From Halioglobus sp. (lineage in GTDB: Bacteria; Pseudomonadota; Gammaproteobacteria; Pseudomonadales; Halieaceae): 64,000 nucleotides of DNA. Positions 1 to 8,420 of this stretch are shown in pieces; positions within the stretch are counted from its first letter, which is position 1, and each line of letters begins with the position of its first letter. The notes beneath the pieces are model-generated. The model was given only the letters and a program-made list of their open reading frames with translations, did no database searches and had not been told where the DNA came from. The DNA is taken from NCBI GenBank assembly GCA_020443425.1, contig JAGRIE010000009.1, forward strand, positions 58,751 through 122,750, given 5' to 3'. The position numbers and the translations under genes were made by a program.

Positions 1-548
1 CGCTGCCTGAGGTGCGGGCGCTGCTGGCCTTGTTGTCGCGCTACCTGCGCAACGAAGTCAGGGAGTTGCACAAGGACGGTATCCGCATTCGGTTCATCGG
101 CGAACGCTGCCGCTTCAGCCGGCGCCAGCTGAAGCTGATGGAACAGTCAGAGGCGCTGACCCGCGACAACACCGGTGCCACGGTGGTGATTGCAGTGGAT
201 TACGGCGGCCAGTGGGATATCGCCCAGGCCACCCGACGGTTGGCGAGGCAGGTGCTGGAGGGGGCTTTGCAACCGCAGGATATCACCCCGGAGCTGATCG
301 ACCGCAATATCTCCATCAGTGACCTGCCGCGGCCGGACCTGTGTATTCGCACAGGGGGCGATGCCCGTATCAGCAATTTCATGCTGTGGCACTTCGCTTA
401 CACAGAGCTGTATTTTACCGACACCCTGTGGCCAGACTTCACCGAAATCGAATTTGCCCGCGCGCTGGACGAGTACAGCCAGCGCGAGCGGCGCTTTGGC
501 CTGCGCGAGCCGGATGGTATCGTCGCCGTCGGAGAGATGAATGCTTAA
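1..548 (+). CDS. uppS: Isoprenyl (undecaprenyl) diphosphate synthase, C-terminal part
   Basis: This is the 3' part of undecaprenyl diphosphate synthase; the open frame enters from before the window, with its first full codon at 3. The cytoplasmic enzyme condenses isopentenyl diphosphate onto farnesyl diphosphate to make the C55 lipid carrier for peptidoglycan and O-antigen. About 180 residues are present and carry the family landmarks: the SEALTRDNTG stretch, YGGQWDI, the RTGGDARISNF substrate-binding motif and the WPDF/RERRFG C-terminus. The N-terminal Asp-containing active-site loop lies outside the window. The stop codon overlaps the start of cdsA by 8 nt, as expected for the conserved uppS-cdsA-dxr order. 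Confidence 0.96.
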   Translation, partial: LPEVRALLALLSRYLRNEVRELHKDGIRIRFIGERCRFSRRQLKLMEQSEALTRDNTGATVVIAVDYGGQWDIAQATRRLARQVLEGALQPQDITPELIDRNISISDLPRPDLCIRTGGDARISNFMLWHFAYTELYFTDTLWPDFTEIEFARALDEYSQRERRFGLREPDGIVAVGEMNA

Positions 549-1377
549 GCAACGCGTTATTACCGCGCTGATCATGGCCGGCCTGTTCCTGGCCGCCATC
601 GCCTACGTGCCGGTACCCGGACTGGCGTTGTTGTTCGGTGTGCTGGTCGCGCTGGGTGCCTGGGAGTGGTCGAACATGGCCGGGTGGCGCCATCCTGTTG
701 CGCGCGGCCTCTACGTGTTGCTGGTGGCCTGCGCGCTGGTGGCGGTTTACGTCTACTGCCGGCTCGGCGAGCAGCCGTCGCGGTTGCAGGTGCAGCCGCT
801 GTTGGGGCTGGCCTGCCTGTGGTGGTCGTTCGCATTGCTTTGGGTGAAGGGCTACCCTGCCAGTGCGGTGTTCTGGCGCACGGTGGTGATACGCAGTGCC
901 ATGGGCCTGCTGATTCTGGTGCCCGGCTGGATGGCGGCGGTCTACCTGCTGAGTTTTCCGCCCGGCGGTTTGCTGATGGTGGTGCTGGTCATTGTGGTGG
1001 CATCGGCGGATATCGGTGCCTATTTTTCCGGCAAGCAGTTCGGTCGGCATAAGCTGGCCGTACTGGTGAGCCCTGCCAAGACCTGGGAAGGGTTTTGGGG
1101 CGGCGTGGCGGCCTGTACACTACTGGCAGTGCTGTTGTGGTACCTGTTGCCTGAACGCGCCGCCCATATCGGTATGGCGTCTGTGGTGGCAGTGATTCTC
1201 AGTACTTCGCTGGCCTCGGTGATAGGTGATTTGACGGTGAGTATGGTCAAGCGCGAAAGTGGCGTGAAAGATTCCGGCAGCCTGCTGCCCGGTCACGGTG
1301 GTGTGCTGGACCGCCTCGACAGCCTGTGCGCGGCCGCCCCGGTCTTTGCCCTGGGCCTGCTGCTGGCGGGCTGGTGA
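541..1377 (+). CDS. cdsA: Phosphatidate cytidylyltransferase (CDP-diglyceride synthase)
   Basis: CdsA makes CDP-diacylglycerol from phosphatidate and CTP in the inner membrane, the branch point of phospholipid synthesis. The 278-residue product is almost entirely hydrophobic, with about 7-8 predicted membrane helices. It ends with the CDS signature at residues 234-261: [14 protein letters not shown] followed by [11 protein letters not shown], which contains the catalytic Lys-Asp and metal-binding Asp residues. Length is normal for the family. The ATG lies inside the end of uppS, and dxr follows 5 nt after the stop, so the genes are co-transcribed. Confidence 0.96.
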   Translation: MLKQRVITALIMAGLFLAAIAYVPVPGLALLFGVLVALGAWEWSNMAGWRHPVARGLYVLLVACALVAVYVYCRLGEQPSRLQVQPLLGLACLWWSFALLWVKGYPASAVFWRTVVIRSAMGLLILVPGWMAAVYLLSFPPGGLLMVVLVIVVASADIGAYFSGKQFGRHKLAVLVSPAKTWEGFWGGVAACTLLAVLLWYLLPERAAHIGMASVVAVILSTSLASVIGDLTVSMVKRESGVKDSGSLLPGHGGVLDRLDSLCAAAPVFALGLLLAGW

Positions 1378-1382
1378 GCGCG

Positions 1383-2594
1383 ATGAACCGCAGGCGGACA
1401 GTCAGTGTGCTGGGTTCCACCGGGTCCATCGGCACCAGTACGCTGGATGTGATCGCCCGTCACCGGGATCGCTTTGAGGTCTACGCGCTGGCTGCACACT
1501 CCTCGGTCGATACACTGTTGTCCCAGTGCCTGGAATTCGCGCCGCGCTACGCGGTGATGATGGACGAGGATGCCGCGACGCTGCTGCGCAGCCAATTGCC
1601 AGCGCATTCCTGCACGGAAGTGCTGCAGGGGGAGAGCGGCCTGGCGGCAGTGGTGACTGCGGCAGAGGTGGAGGTGGTGATGGCGGCTATCGTCGGCGCC
1701 GCCGGGCTGCCGTCAACACTGGCTGCGGCCCAGGCCGGGAAAACCGTGCTGCTGGCCAATAAGGAGTCGCTGGTGATGGGCGGTCACCTGCTGATGCAGG
1801 CGGTGAGGGAGTCCGGCGCCCGGTTGCTGCCTATCGATAGCGAACACAATGCCATTTTCCAGTGTATGCCCGTGGATGCGCAGGCGACACCGTCGGACAA
1901 AGGGGTCAGCAAGGTACTGCTGACGGCATCGGGCGGGCCCTTCCGGCGTTGGACGCACGCGCAAATGGTCGCCGCCACCCCGGACCAGGCCTGTGCCCAT
2001 CCCAACTGGTCCATGGGTCGCAAGATCTCTGTGGACTCGGCCAGCCTGATGAACAAGGGACTGGAGTTTATTGAGGCGTGCTGGATCTTCGATCTCGCGC
2101 CGCAGCGGGTGGACGTGGTGGTTCATCCGCAGAGTATTATTCATTCCATGGTGCAGTACCTGGACGGCTCGGTGTTGGCTCAATTGGGTAACCCGGATAT
2201 GCGCACGGCGATAGCCTATGGCCTCGGCTGGCCGGAGCGCCTTGAATCCGGCGTGCCACCGCTCGACCTGATCGCGACGGCACGGCTCGACTTTGAGTCT
2301 CCCGACGAGGCGCGCTTCCCCTGCCTGCGTTTGGCGCGCGAGGCAGTCGCGGCGGGCGGTACGTCGATGGCAGTCTGTAACGCCGCCAATGAAGTGGCCG
2401 TGGAGGCATTTCTCGACGAGCAGATCCGCTTCACGGATATCCCCGCAGTGATAGAACACACGCTGGAGCATGTGGACAACCTGGAGCCTGTCAATCTGTC
2501 GGTGATCGAGGCCGCGGATACCCAGGCGAGGCAGGTCGCGAGCCGCTTCCTCGCCAATTTGCAGCAGACAGTCGGCGCGCTGGGGCGGGTCTGA
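1383..2594 (+). CDS. dxr: 1-deoxy-D-xylulose 5-phosphate reductoisomerase
   Basis: Dxr (IspC) catalyses the first committed MEP-pathway step, DXP to 2-C-methyl-D-erythritol 4-phosphate using NADPH and a divalent metal, in the cytoplasm. The 403-residue protein begins with a Rossmann motif GSTGSIG (residues 11-17). It contains [11 protein letters not shown], with the metal-ligand Asp and Glu, then [18 protein letters not shown] and NKGLE, all typical of the family. I chose the ATG at 1383 rather than an upstream in-frame start inside cdsA, because the NADPH fold begins immediately after it. Two further MEP genes, ispD and ispF, lie at the far end of the window. The stop overlaps the rseP start by one base. 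Confidence 0.97.
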   Translation: MNRRRTVSVLGSTGSIGTSTLDVIARHRDRFEVYALAAHSSVDTLLSQCLEFAPRYAVMMDEDAATLLRSQLPAHSCTEVLQGESGLAAVVTAAEVEVVMAAIVGAAGLPSTLAAAQAGKTVLLANKESLVMGGHLLMQAVRESGARLLPIDSEHNAIFQCMPVDAQATPSDKGVSKVLLTASGGPFRRWTHAQMVAATPDQACAHPNWSMGRKISVDSASLMNKGLEFIEACWIFDLAPQRVDVVVHPQSIIHSMVQYLDGSVLAQLGNPDMRTAIAYGLGWPERLESGVPPLDLIATARLDFESPDEARFPCLRLAREAVAAGGTSMAVCNAANEVAVEAFLDEQIRFTDIPAVIEHTLEHVDNLEPVNLSVIEAADTQARQVASRFLANLQQTVGALGRV

Positions 2595-3949
2595 TGGAAC
2601 TTCTGTATACAATCGCATTGACACTGGCAACCCTGGCGATACTGGTTGCGATCCATGAATTCGGTCATTTCTGGGTGGCGCGGCGCTGCGGGGTGCAGGT
2701 GCTGCGTTTCTCCATCGGCTTTGGTACCCGCCTGTATACCTGGCGTGATGCCCAGGGCACCGAATACAGCCTGTCAGCCATTCCCCTCGGCGGCTATGTC
2801 AAAATGCTCGACGAGCGCGAGGGCGAGGTTCCCGCCGCCGACTTGCACCGCGCCTTCAACCGCAAGCCGGTACTGCAGAGAATTGCTGTTGTCGGGGCCG
2901 GTCCGCTGGCGAACCTGTTGCTGGCGGTAGTGGCCTACTGGTTCCTGTTCATGGCCGGGGAGTCTGGCTATGTCCCGCTGATCAGCGAGGTAGAGCCGGA
3001 TTCCGTGGCCGCGGTGGCGGGTCTGGAGCCGGGCCAGGAGATTGTCGCTGTGGACGGCGGCGAGACACCGACCTGGCAGGCGCTCAATTTCCGCCTGCTC
3101 GACCGTATCGGTGATACCGGCACCATCAAGTTTGCGGTGAAATACCCGGACTCTGATGTGATATACGAGTCTGAGGCGGCCGTTGACCAGTGGCTGTCAG
3201 AGCAGGAGCAGCCCGACCTGTTCGGCGGTCTGGGCATCGAACTGTTCACGCCGCCGGTGCCGCCTGTGGTGGGCGAGGTGGTCGACGACAGTCCGGCCGC
3301 CGCAATGGGCCTGCTGCCGGGCGACCGGATGTTGAGCGCGGACGGCGTGCCCATGGCGCTGTGGATGGACTGGGTCGATTATGTGCGGGCCCGCCCCGGA
3401 CAGCCCATCGAGGTGGAGTACCAGCGGGACAGCGATGTCCTGCAAGGTGTGCTGGTGCCCGAGCGTATCGCCGCTGAAGGCGGCGAGGCGTTTGGCCGTG
3501 TCGGTGTCGCGGTGGCCATGCCCGAGATGCCGCCGGAACTGCAGCGCTCGTTTTCGCGCGGCCCGCTGGAAGCCCTGGCCGCGGGCGTGGTCCGCACCTG
3601 GGACATGTCCGTGTTCACCCTGAAATCGATAAAAAAGATGTTGATGGGGCTAATCTCACCAAAAAACTTGAGTGGGCCAATCACCATTGCTAAAGTGGCG
3701 ACCGCTTCCGCCAAATCCGGTCTGGAGTCCTATATCAGCTTTCTGGCGCTGCTAAGTGTCAGTCTGGGAATCCTGAATTTGTTGCCGATACCGGTGCTCG
3801 ATGGAGGGCATCTCTTGTTCTATACAATTGAGCTCTTGGCGGGGCGCCCGGTACCTGAGAAGATACAGTCCGTCGGGTACCAGCTGGGCCTGTTTATGGT
3901 GCTCGGGATAATGGTGTTGGCCTTGTATAATGATTTCACACGCCTTTAG
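2594..3949 (+). CDS. rseP: RIP metalloprotease RseP (site-2 protease)
   Basis: RseP is an inner-membrane zinc protease that cleaves anti-sigma factor RseA after DegS, releasing sigma-E during envelope stress. The 451-residue protein has the zinc motif HEFGH at residues 21-25 in the first membrane helix. Two periplasmic PDZ domains follow at roughly residues 120-310. The second metal motif is LDGGH near residue 402-406, with Asp403 as ligand. Length and spacing match E. coli RseP. It sits directly before bamA and skp, whose products are the outer-membrane assembly machinery monitored by this pathway. No degS or rseA is in this cluster, although an S1C protease gene lies at 18.8 kb. Confidence 0.96.
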   Translation: MELLYTIALTLATLAILVAIHEFGHFWVARRCGVQVLRFSIGFGTRLYTWRDAQGTEYSLSAIPLGGYVKMLDEREGEVPAADLHRAFNRKPVLQRIAVVGAGPLANLLLAVVAYWFLFMAGESGYVPLISEVEPDSVAAVAGLEPGQEIVAVDGGETPTWQALNFRLLDRIGDTGTIKFAVKYPDSDVIYESEAAVDQWLSEQEQPDLFGGLGIELFTPPVPPVVGEVVDDSPAAAMGLLPGDRMLSADGVPMALWMDWVDYVRARPGQPIEVEYQRDSDVLQGVLVPERIAAEGGEAFGRVGVAVAMPEMPPELQRSFSRGPLEALAAGVVRTWDMSVFTLKSIKKMLMGLISPKNLSGPITIAKVATASAKSGLESYISFLALLSVSLGILNLLPIPVLDGGHLLFYTIELLAGRPVPEKIQSVGYQLGLFMVLGIMVLALYNDFTRL

Positions 3950-4016
3950 GGGTTGCGGTGAACACAAACATAATGGATAGCTGCAACCTGCGGTTTCCAG
4001 GGCGATTGGGTAGACT

Positions 4017-6593
4017 TTGATTAAATACATGCCGAGAGTAATGGCGCTGGTGCTACTGTTAGTCGCACCTTTCGTCGCCGCACAAACCTTTGTGATTTCC
4101 GATATCCGTGTGGAGGGCCTGCAGCGCATCTCCGCGGGGACGGTGTTTGCGGCCCTGCCCGTCGCGGTGGGCGATACCGTGGATGAGCGCTCGATCCGGG
4201 CCGCCACCCGCAGCCTGTTTGCGACCGGGAATTTCGACGATATCCGCATCGGCCAGGACGGCAGTGTACTGGTGGTGGTGGTGACCGAGCGCCCCAGTAT
4301 CAGCGAGATCAATATCGAGGGTAACAAGGCAATCGAGACAGAGGCCCTGCTGGAGGGTTTGAAAGGCGCCGGACTCGCCGTCGGCCAGGTATTCCAGCGC
4401 TCCACCCTGGAGGGTATGCAGCTCGAGTTGCAGCGCCAGTACGTGTTGCAGGGCCGCTATGACGCGGTGATTGAAACCGAGGTGATTCCCGAGCCGCGCA
4501 ACCGGGTCACGGTCAATATCGATGTCGACGAAGGCACGGTGGCGGCGATCAAGCACATCAATGTGGTGGGCAATGAAGTCTTTACCGACGAAGAGCTGCA
4601 GAGCGAATTTGAACTGCAGACAACCGGCTGGCTGTCGTTCTTCACCAACGATGACAAATACTCCAAGGAAAAACTGACCGGCGATCTCGAGACCCTGACC
4701 TCCTATTACATGGACAGGGGCTATCTGGAATTCCGTATCGACTCCACACAGGTCTCGGTGTCACCCAACAAAAAAGAAGTCTACATCACGGCCAACATCA
4801 CTGAGGGTGAGAAGTTCACCGTCAGTTCGGTCGACCTGTCCGGTGATCTCGTGCTGCCCGAGACGGACCTGCGCCGGTTTTTGCTGATCTCCGAAGGCCA
4901 GGTGTTCTCCCAGATCATGGTCACCAATACCGAGGAATACCTGACCCGGCGCCTGGGCGACGAGGGTTACAACTTTGCCAAGGTCACCGGTATCCCCGAG
5001 GTCAATGACGAGGACAACACCGTTGCGATGAAGTTTTTCGTCGACCCCGGCAAGCGCACGTATGTGCGGCGTATCAGCTTCAAAGGCAACCTGAAAACGG
5101 CCGACGATGTGCTGCGTCGCGAGATGCGCCAAATGGAGAGTGCACCGGCCTCCGCCGCTGCTATTGAGCAGTCGCGGGTGCGGCTGGAGCGTCTCGGCTA
5201 CTTCAGCAAGGCCACCGTGGAGACGCCCGGGGTGGCAGGTCACGATGACCTGATCGACGTCGACTACACGGTTGAGGAGCAGTCGTCCGGCAGCATTGGC
5301 GCCAGTATCGGCTTTGCCCAGGACGCCGGTGTGATCCTGGGCCTGAACCTGCAGCAGGACAATTTCATGGGTACCGGCAAGCGCGTCGGTATCGGCCTGA
5401 ACTCCTCCAAGTACCAGGATTACTACAACTTCAGCTACACCAACCCCTACTACACCGAGGACGGTGTCAGCCGCGGTTTCAACGTGTTCTATCGCTCGAC
5501 TGACCTCGACGAGGTCAACGTGGCGAACTACAGCACCAATACCCTGGGTGCGGCCTTGAACTTCGGTTACCCGATCAAGGAGACACAGCGGCTGGGCTTC
5601 AGTTTCGGTGTCGCCAATACCGATATCAACACCGGGCAGTATGCGGTGCAGGAGATCGAGGCCAGCCCGCGGCTGCAGAGCGGTGTGAACTGGTTCCAGA
5701 GCACGCTGCAGAGCGATGGCACCTATTCCGGCCCCGAAGTCATTCAGCCGATCAGTGACATCGACCCCAACTTCATCGTGCAGCCGGCCAACCAGGGCTT
5801 CCTTGATGAGAACGGGCATGAGTTCCTGAACTATACAATGACCGCCAGCTGGACCCAGTCGACCCTGAACCGGGGCCGTATGGCGACGCGCGGAGCATCG
5901 CAGACGGTGGCGCTGGAGGTCTCTGTGCCGCTGTCTGACCTGGAGTTCTACAAGATCACCTACGCCGGCGAGATCTACCTGCCAGTGCCGGTGCTGGAGA
6001 ACTGGACGTTCCGACTGCGCACCGAGTTGGGTTACGGTGGCGGCTACGGCGATACCAATGGGCTGCCGTTCTATGAGAACTTCTTCGCCGGCGGCTTTGG
6101 CTCGGTGCGGGGTTACGAGAGCAATACCCTCGGCCCCCGCAGTACGCCCGCCGATATTTACGCGGCCCAGTTGCCCGTGACTGCCATTGACGAGGATGGT
6201 AATCCCACCGAATTCGGGAGTACCTACGCCTACTACCGCACTGATGGCCAACTGGTGTATTTCACCGCCGATGATGAAGTCGATCCCTTTGGTGGCGATA
6301 TCCTGATTGAAGGCAGTGCTGAGCTATTATTTCCCTTGCCTTTCATCAAGGATCAGAGCCAAATACGCACCGGCTTTTTCCTGGATGCGGGCAACGTCTT
6401 CGACACCGACTGCAGCTCCACCCAGGCGGCCTGTTACGACCTGGATTTCGGCGAGTTGCGCTATTCGGTGGGTGTTGGTTTGACATGGATTACCGGTTTC
6501 GGCCCCATGTCGTTCAGCCTCGCCAAACCGCTGAATTCGGGCGAATACGATCAGGAAGAGGTGTTCCAGTTCACGCTGGGCCGCGGTTTCTAA
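4017..6593 (+). CDS. bamA: Outer membrane protein assembly factor BamA
   Basis: BamA is the essential Omp85 insertase that folds beta-barrel proteins into the outer membrane. The 858-residue product has a signal peptide ending near LLLVAPFVAA, then five POTRA domains to about residue 430, then a 16-strand barrel. The barrel carries the family VRGY motif near residue 697 (GGFGSVRGYESN) and a C-terminal phenylalanine. The start is probably the TTG at 4017, preceded by a GGG-rich site; an ATG at 4029 would shorten the signal peptide by four residues. A loop-rich insertion around residues 560-610 and an acidic surface loop near 720-760 look lineage-specific. It is followed by skp. Confidence 0.96.
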   Translation: MIKYMPRVMALVLLLVAPFVAAQTFVISDIRVEGLQRISAGTVFAALPVAVGDTVDERSIRAATRSLFATGNFDDIRIGQDGSVLVVVVTERPSISEINIEGNKAIETEALLEGLKGAGLAVGQVFQRSTLEGMQLELQRQYVLQGRYDAVIETEVIPEPRNRVTVNIDVDEGTVAAIKHINVVGNEVFTDEELQSEFELQTTGWLSFFTNDDKYSKEKLTGDLETLTSYYMDRGYLEFRIDSTQVSVSPNKKEVYITANITEGEKFTVSSVDLSGDLVLPETDLRRFLLISEGQVFSQIMVTNTEEYLTRRLGDEGYNFAKVTGIPEVNDEDNTVAMKFFVDPGKRTYVRRISFKGNLKTADDVLRREMRQMESAPASAAAIEQSRVRLERLGYFSKATVETPGVAGHDDLIDVDYTVEEQSSGSIGASIGFAQDAGVILGLNLQQDNFMGTGKRVGIGLNSSKYQDYYNFSYTNPYYTEDGVSRGFNVFYRSTDLDEVNVANYSTNTLGAALNFGYPIKETQRLGFSFGVANTDINTGQYAVQEIEASPRLQSGVNWFQSTLQSDGTYSGPEVIQPISDIDPNFIVQPANQGFLDENGHEFLNYTMTASWTQSTLNRGRMATRGASQTVALEVSVPLSDLEFYKITYAGEIYLPVPVLENWTFRLRTELGYGGGYGDTNGLPFYENFFAGGFGSVRGYESNTLGPRSTPADIYAAQLPVTAIDEDGNPTEFGSTYAYYRTDGQLVYFTADDEVDPFGGDILIEGSAELLFPLPFIKDQSQIRTGFFLDAGNVFDTDCSSTQAACYDLDFGELRYSVGVGLTWITGFGPMSFSLAKPLNSGEYDQEEVFQFTLGRGF

Positions 6594-6624
6594 ATTTTTG
6601 TTGTGTTAATCACTGGAGGGGAAT

Positions 6625-7143
6625 GTGTCTAGAATAGTTAAAGTTGCACTCGCGGTAGCGGCGCTGTCGATTTCCACGCTTGGCTGGGCGGCGGAAAAGA
6701 TTGCCGTGGTCGATGTCCAGGGCGCAATCCTGCAAACGGATTATGCCCAGAAGCGCCTGAGTGAAGTGCGTGACCAGGCGGATTACAAGAAGAACAAGGC
6801 GGAGTACGACAGACTCAAGTCCGAGGGTGAGGCGCTGCTGAAAACCTTCCAGAAAGATGCTGCCGTGATGAGCCAGGACCAGAAGGTCGCCGCGCAGAAC
6901 AAACTGACCAGCATGCAGGAAGACCTGGACCACGTGACCGGCAAACTGCAGCAGGCAGAGCAGGCCACCGGTCAGGCTTTGCTGCAGGAGATGGCTCCCA
7001 AGGTGCAGGAAGTGCTGCGTGAGATCATCGAGAAAGACGGTATCGGCCTGCTGCTGCAGCGCAATGCTGTGATCCATGCTGAGCCCAGCTACAGCATTAC
7101 CGCAGCGGTGACGGACAAGTTGAATCAACTCAACGCGAAGTAA
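6625..7143 (+). CDS. skp: Periplasmic OMP chaperone Skp/OmpH
   Basis: Skp is a trimeric periplasmic holdase that carries unfolded outer-membrane proteins to the Bam complex. The 172-residue protein has a signal peptide (about residues 1-23, ending LGWAA). It has the conserved IAVVDVQGAI strand and a long charged alpha-helical coiled coil at about residues 45-125, which forms the tentacles. It ends in a short beta segment near SYSITAAVTDKLN. The start is GTG at 6625 because a GGAGGGG ribosome-binding site precedes it and the nearby ATG is closed by a stop. The next gene is fabZ, not the usual lpxD. Confidence 0.93.
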   Translation: MSRIVKVALAVAALSISTLGWAAEKIAVVDVQGAILQTDYAQKRLSEVRDQADYKKNKAEYDRLKSEGEALLKTFQKDAAVMSQDQKVAAQNKLTSMQEDLDHVTGKLQQAEQATGQALLQEMAPKVQEVLREIIEKDGIGLLLQRNAVIHAEPSYSITAAVTDKLNQLNAK

Positions 7144-7163
7144 TACGATAGGGGAGCTGACGG

Positions 7164-7634
7164 TTGAGCACCGCCGCTCCCCCTGAACAGAGGGCGAGAC
7201 AGACGATGGAAATCACAGATATTCGCAGGTATCTGCCGCATCGCTACCCTTTTTTACTGGTCGATCGTGTGGTTGAGGTCAACCCCGGTGAGTCGATCAT
7301 CGCGTATAAGAACCTCTCGGTGAACGAGCCGTTTTTCAACGGCCACTTTCCCGACAACCCAATATTTCCCGGTGTCCTGTTGCTGGAGTCCATGGCCCAG
7401 GCCGCGGGCATCCTCGGCTTCTGCAGCCAGGGTAAATCCAACGAAGATGGTTCCACCTACTATTTTGCCGGCGCCGACAATGTCCGCTTCCGGCGCCCCT
7501 GTGTACCCGGTGACCGGGTGATGTTGCGCGCCAAGGTGGTGTCGCAGCGGCGCGGTATCTGGAAGTTCGAGGTCAGCTCTGATGTCGATGGCGAGATGGC
7601 GGCATCCGCTACCATTCTCTGCGCTGACCGCTAG
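7164..7634 (+). CDS. fabZ: 3-hydroxyacyl-ACP dehydratase FabZ
   Basis: FabZ dehydrates beta-hydroxyacyl-ACP in each round of fatty acid elongation. The hot-dog fold protein shows [13 protein letters not shown] and [10 protein letters not shown] with catalytic His61. It also shows [13 protein letters not shown] with catalytic Glu75, and [22 protein letters not shown] at 7164 is favoured as start because GGGGAG lies 7 nt upstream; an ATG at 7206 would give a 142-residue protein and is also possible. It lies 20 nt after skp. In most gammaproteobacteria fabZ is flanked by lpxD and lpxA; here neither is present, though FabZ itself looks complete. Confidence 0.95.
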   Translation: MSTAAPPEQRARQTMEITDIRRYLPHRYPFLLVDRVVEVNPGESIIAYKNLSVNEPFFNGHFPDNPIFPGVLLLESMAQAAGILGFCSQGKSNEDGSTYYFAGADNVRFRRPCVPGDRVMLRAKVVSQRRGIWKFEVSSDVDGEMAASATILCADR

Positions 7635-7757
7635 TGACAGCCCCGCGGCGCTCGCACAAGGCCCTCGCCACCACCACTGTATCGACGTCTCTTCCCTGCG
7701 GCAGCGCCGCCGACCGCCCGCCAATAGCCCAGTGTCCCACTGCGTCGCCGACTGCCA
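7635..7757 (+). other. Non-coding gap where lpxA and lpxB are usually found
   Basis: This 123-nt GC-rich interval separates fabZ from rnhB. I see no hexapeptide-repeat (LpxA) or glycosyltransferase (LpxB) coding remnant in any frame and no clear terminator. It marks the point where lpxA and lpxB are absent compared with the usual gene order. Confidence 0.5.
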
Positions 7758-8357
7758 ATGGATGACCTGTTCAGCATCGATTTCCAGCGTCCCGATATCG
7801 CCGGCGTCGATGAGGTAGGCCGCGGCCCGCTGGCCGGTGAGGTCGTAGCAGCGGCTGTCATACTCGATCCACAGCGGCCGATAGAGGGCCTGCGCGATTC
7901 CAAGAAACTCTCTGCTTCGCGCCGGGAGGCGTTGGCGGCCCTTATTCGCGAGCGTGCGCTGGGCTGGTGCATCGCCAGCGCGACGGTCGCGGAGATCGAT
8001 GAACTGAATATACTGCAGGCGTCCCTTCTGGCCATGCGGCGGGCCGTTCAGGGGTTGCACCCGCAGCCGGCTTATGTGCTGGTGGACGGCAACCGGTTGC
8101 CGCATTGGGACTACCCCTCCGAGCCAGTGGTGGGCGGGGACGACCGCGTGCCCGCGATTGCGGCGGCCTCAATCCTGGCCAAGGTCTGCCGGGACCGGGC
8201 GCTGGTCGAACTGGAATCCCTGTATCCGGGCTACGGTTTCGCCGCGCACAAGGGCTATCCCACGGCGGCACACCTGCAGGCGCTGCAGACGCTGGGAGTG
8301 ACACCGGTGCACCGCCGCAGTTTCGGGCCGGTAAAAAAACTTCTCTCCACGGCGTAG
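7758..8357 (+). CDS. rnhB: Ribonuclease HII
   Basis: RNase HII removes ribonucleotides from DNA and degrades RNA in RNA:DNA hybrids, in the cytoplasm. The 199-residue product has the DEVGRG motif at residues 18-23, DSKKLS, the VLVDGN strand with its active-site Asp, and [13 protein letters not shown] with the last acidic residue. Together these give the DEDD metal site. The basic C-terminal stretch ([12 protein letters not shown]) is typical. Length is normal. It stands between fabZ and dnaE, as in related genomes, minus the intervening lpxA and lpxB. Confidence 0.96.
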   Translation: MDDLFSIDFQRPDIAGVDEVGRGPLAGEVVAAAVILDPQRPIEGLRDSKKLSASRREALAALIRERALGWCIASATVAEIDELNILQASLLAMRRAVQGLHPQPAYVLVDGNRLPHWDYPSEPVVGGDDRVPAIAAASILAKVCRDRALVELESLYPGYGFAAHKGYPTAAHLQALQTLGVTPVHRRSFGPVKKLLSTA

Positions 8358-8420
8358 CTAGTACTCATTGATAAACCGGTATCAGTGCAACCGCCGAGGC
8401 AAGTCGCGTAGAATCACACC

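Noticed and set aside
3949-4016. GGTTGC...GCAACC inverted repeat between rseP and bamA
   Set aside because: Only 6 bp with a 26-nt loop; too weak to call a structure.
4761-6251. 496-codon antisense open frame over bamA
   Set aside because: Repetitive His/Gly/Val/Asp composition and complete overlap with the bamA barrel make it a shadow.
7635-7757. Remnant of lpxA
   Set aside because: No hexapeptide repeat-like codons could be read in any frame.
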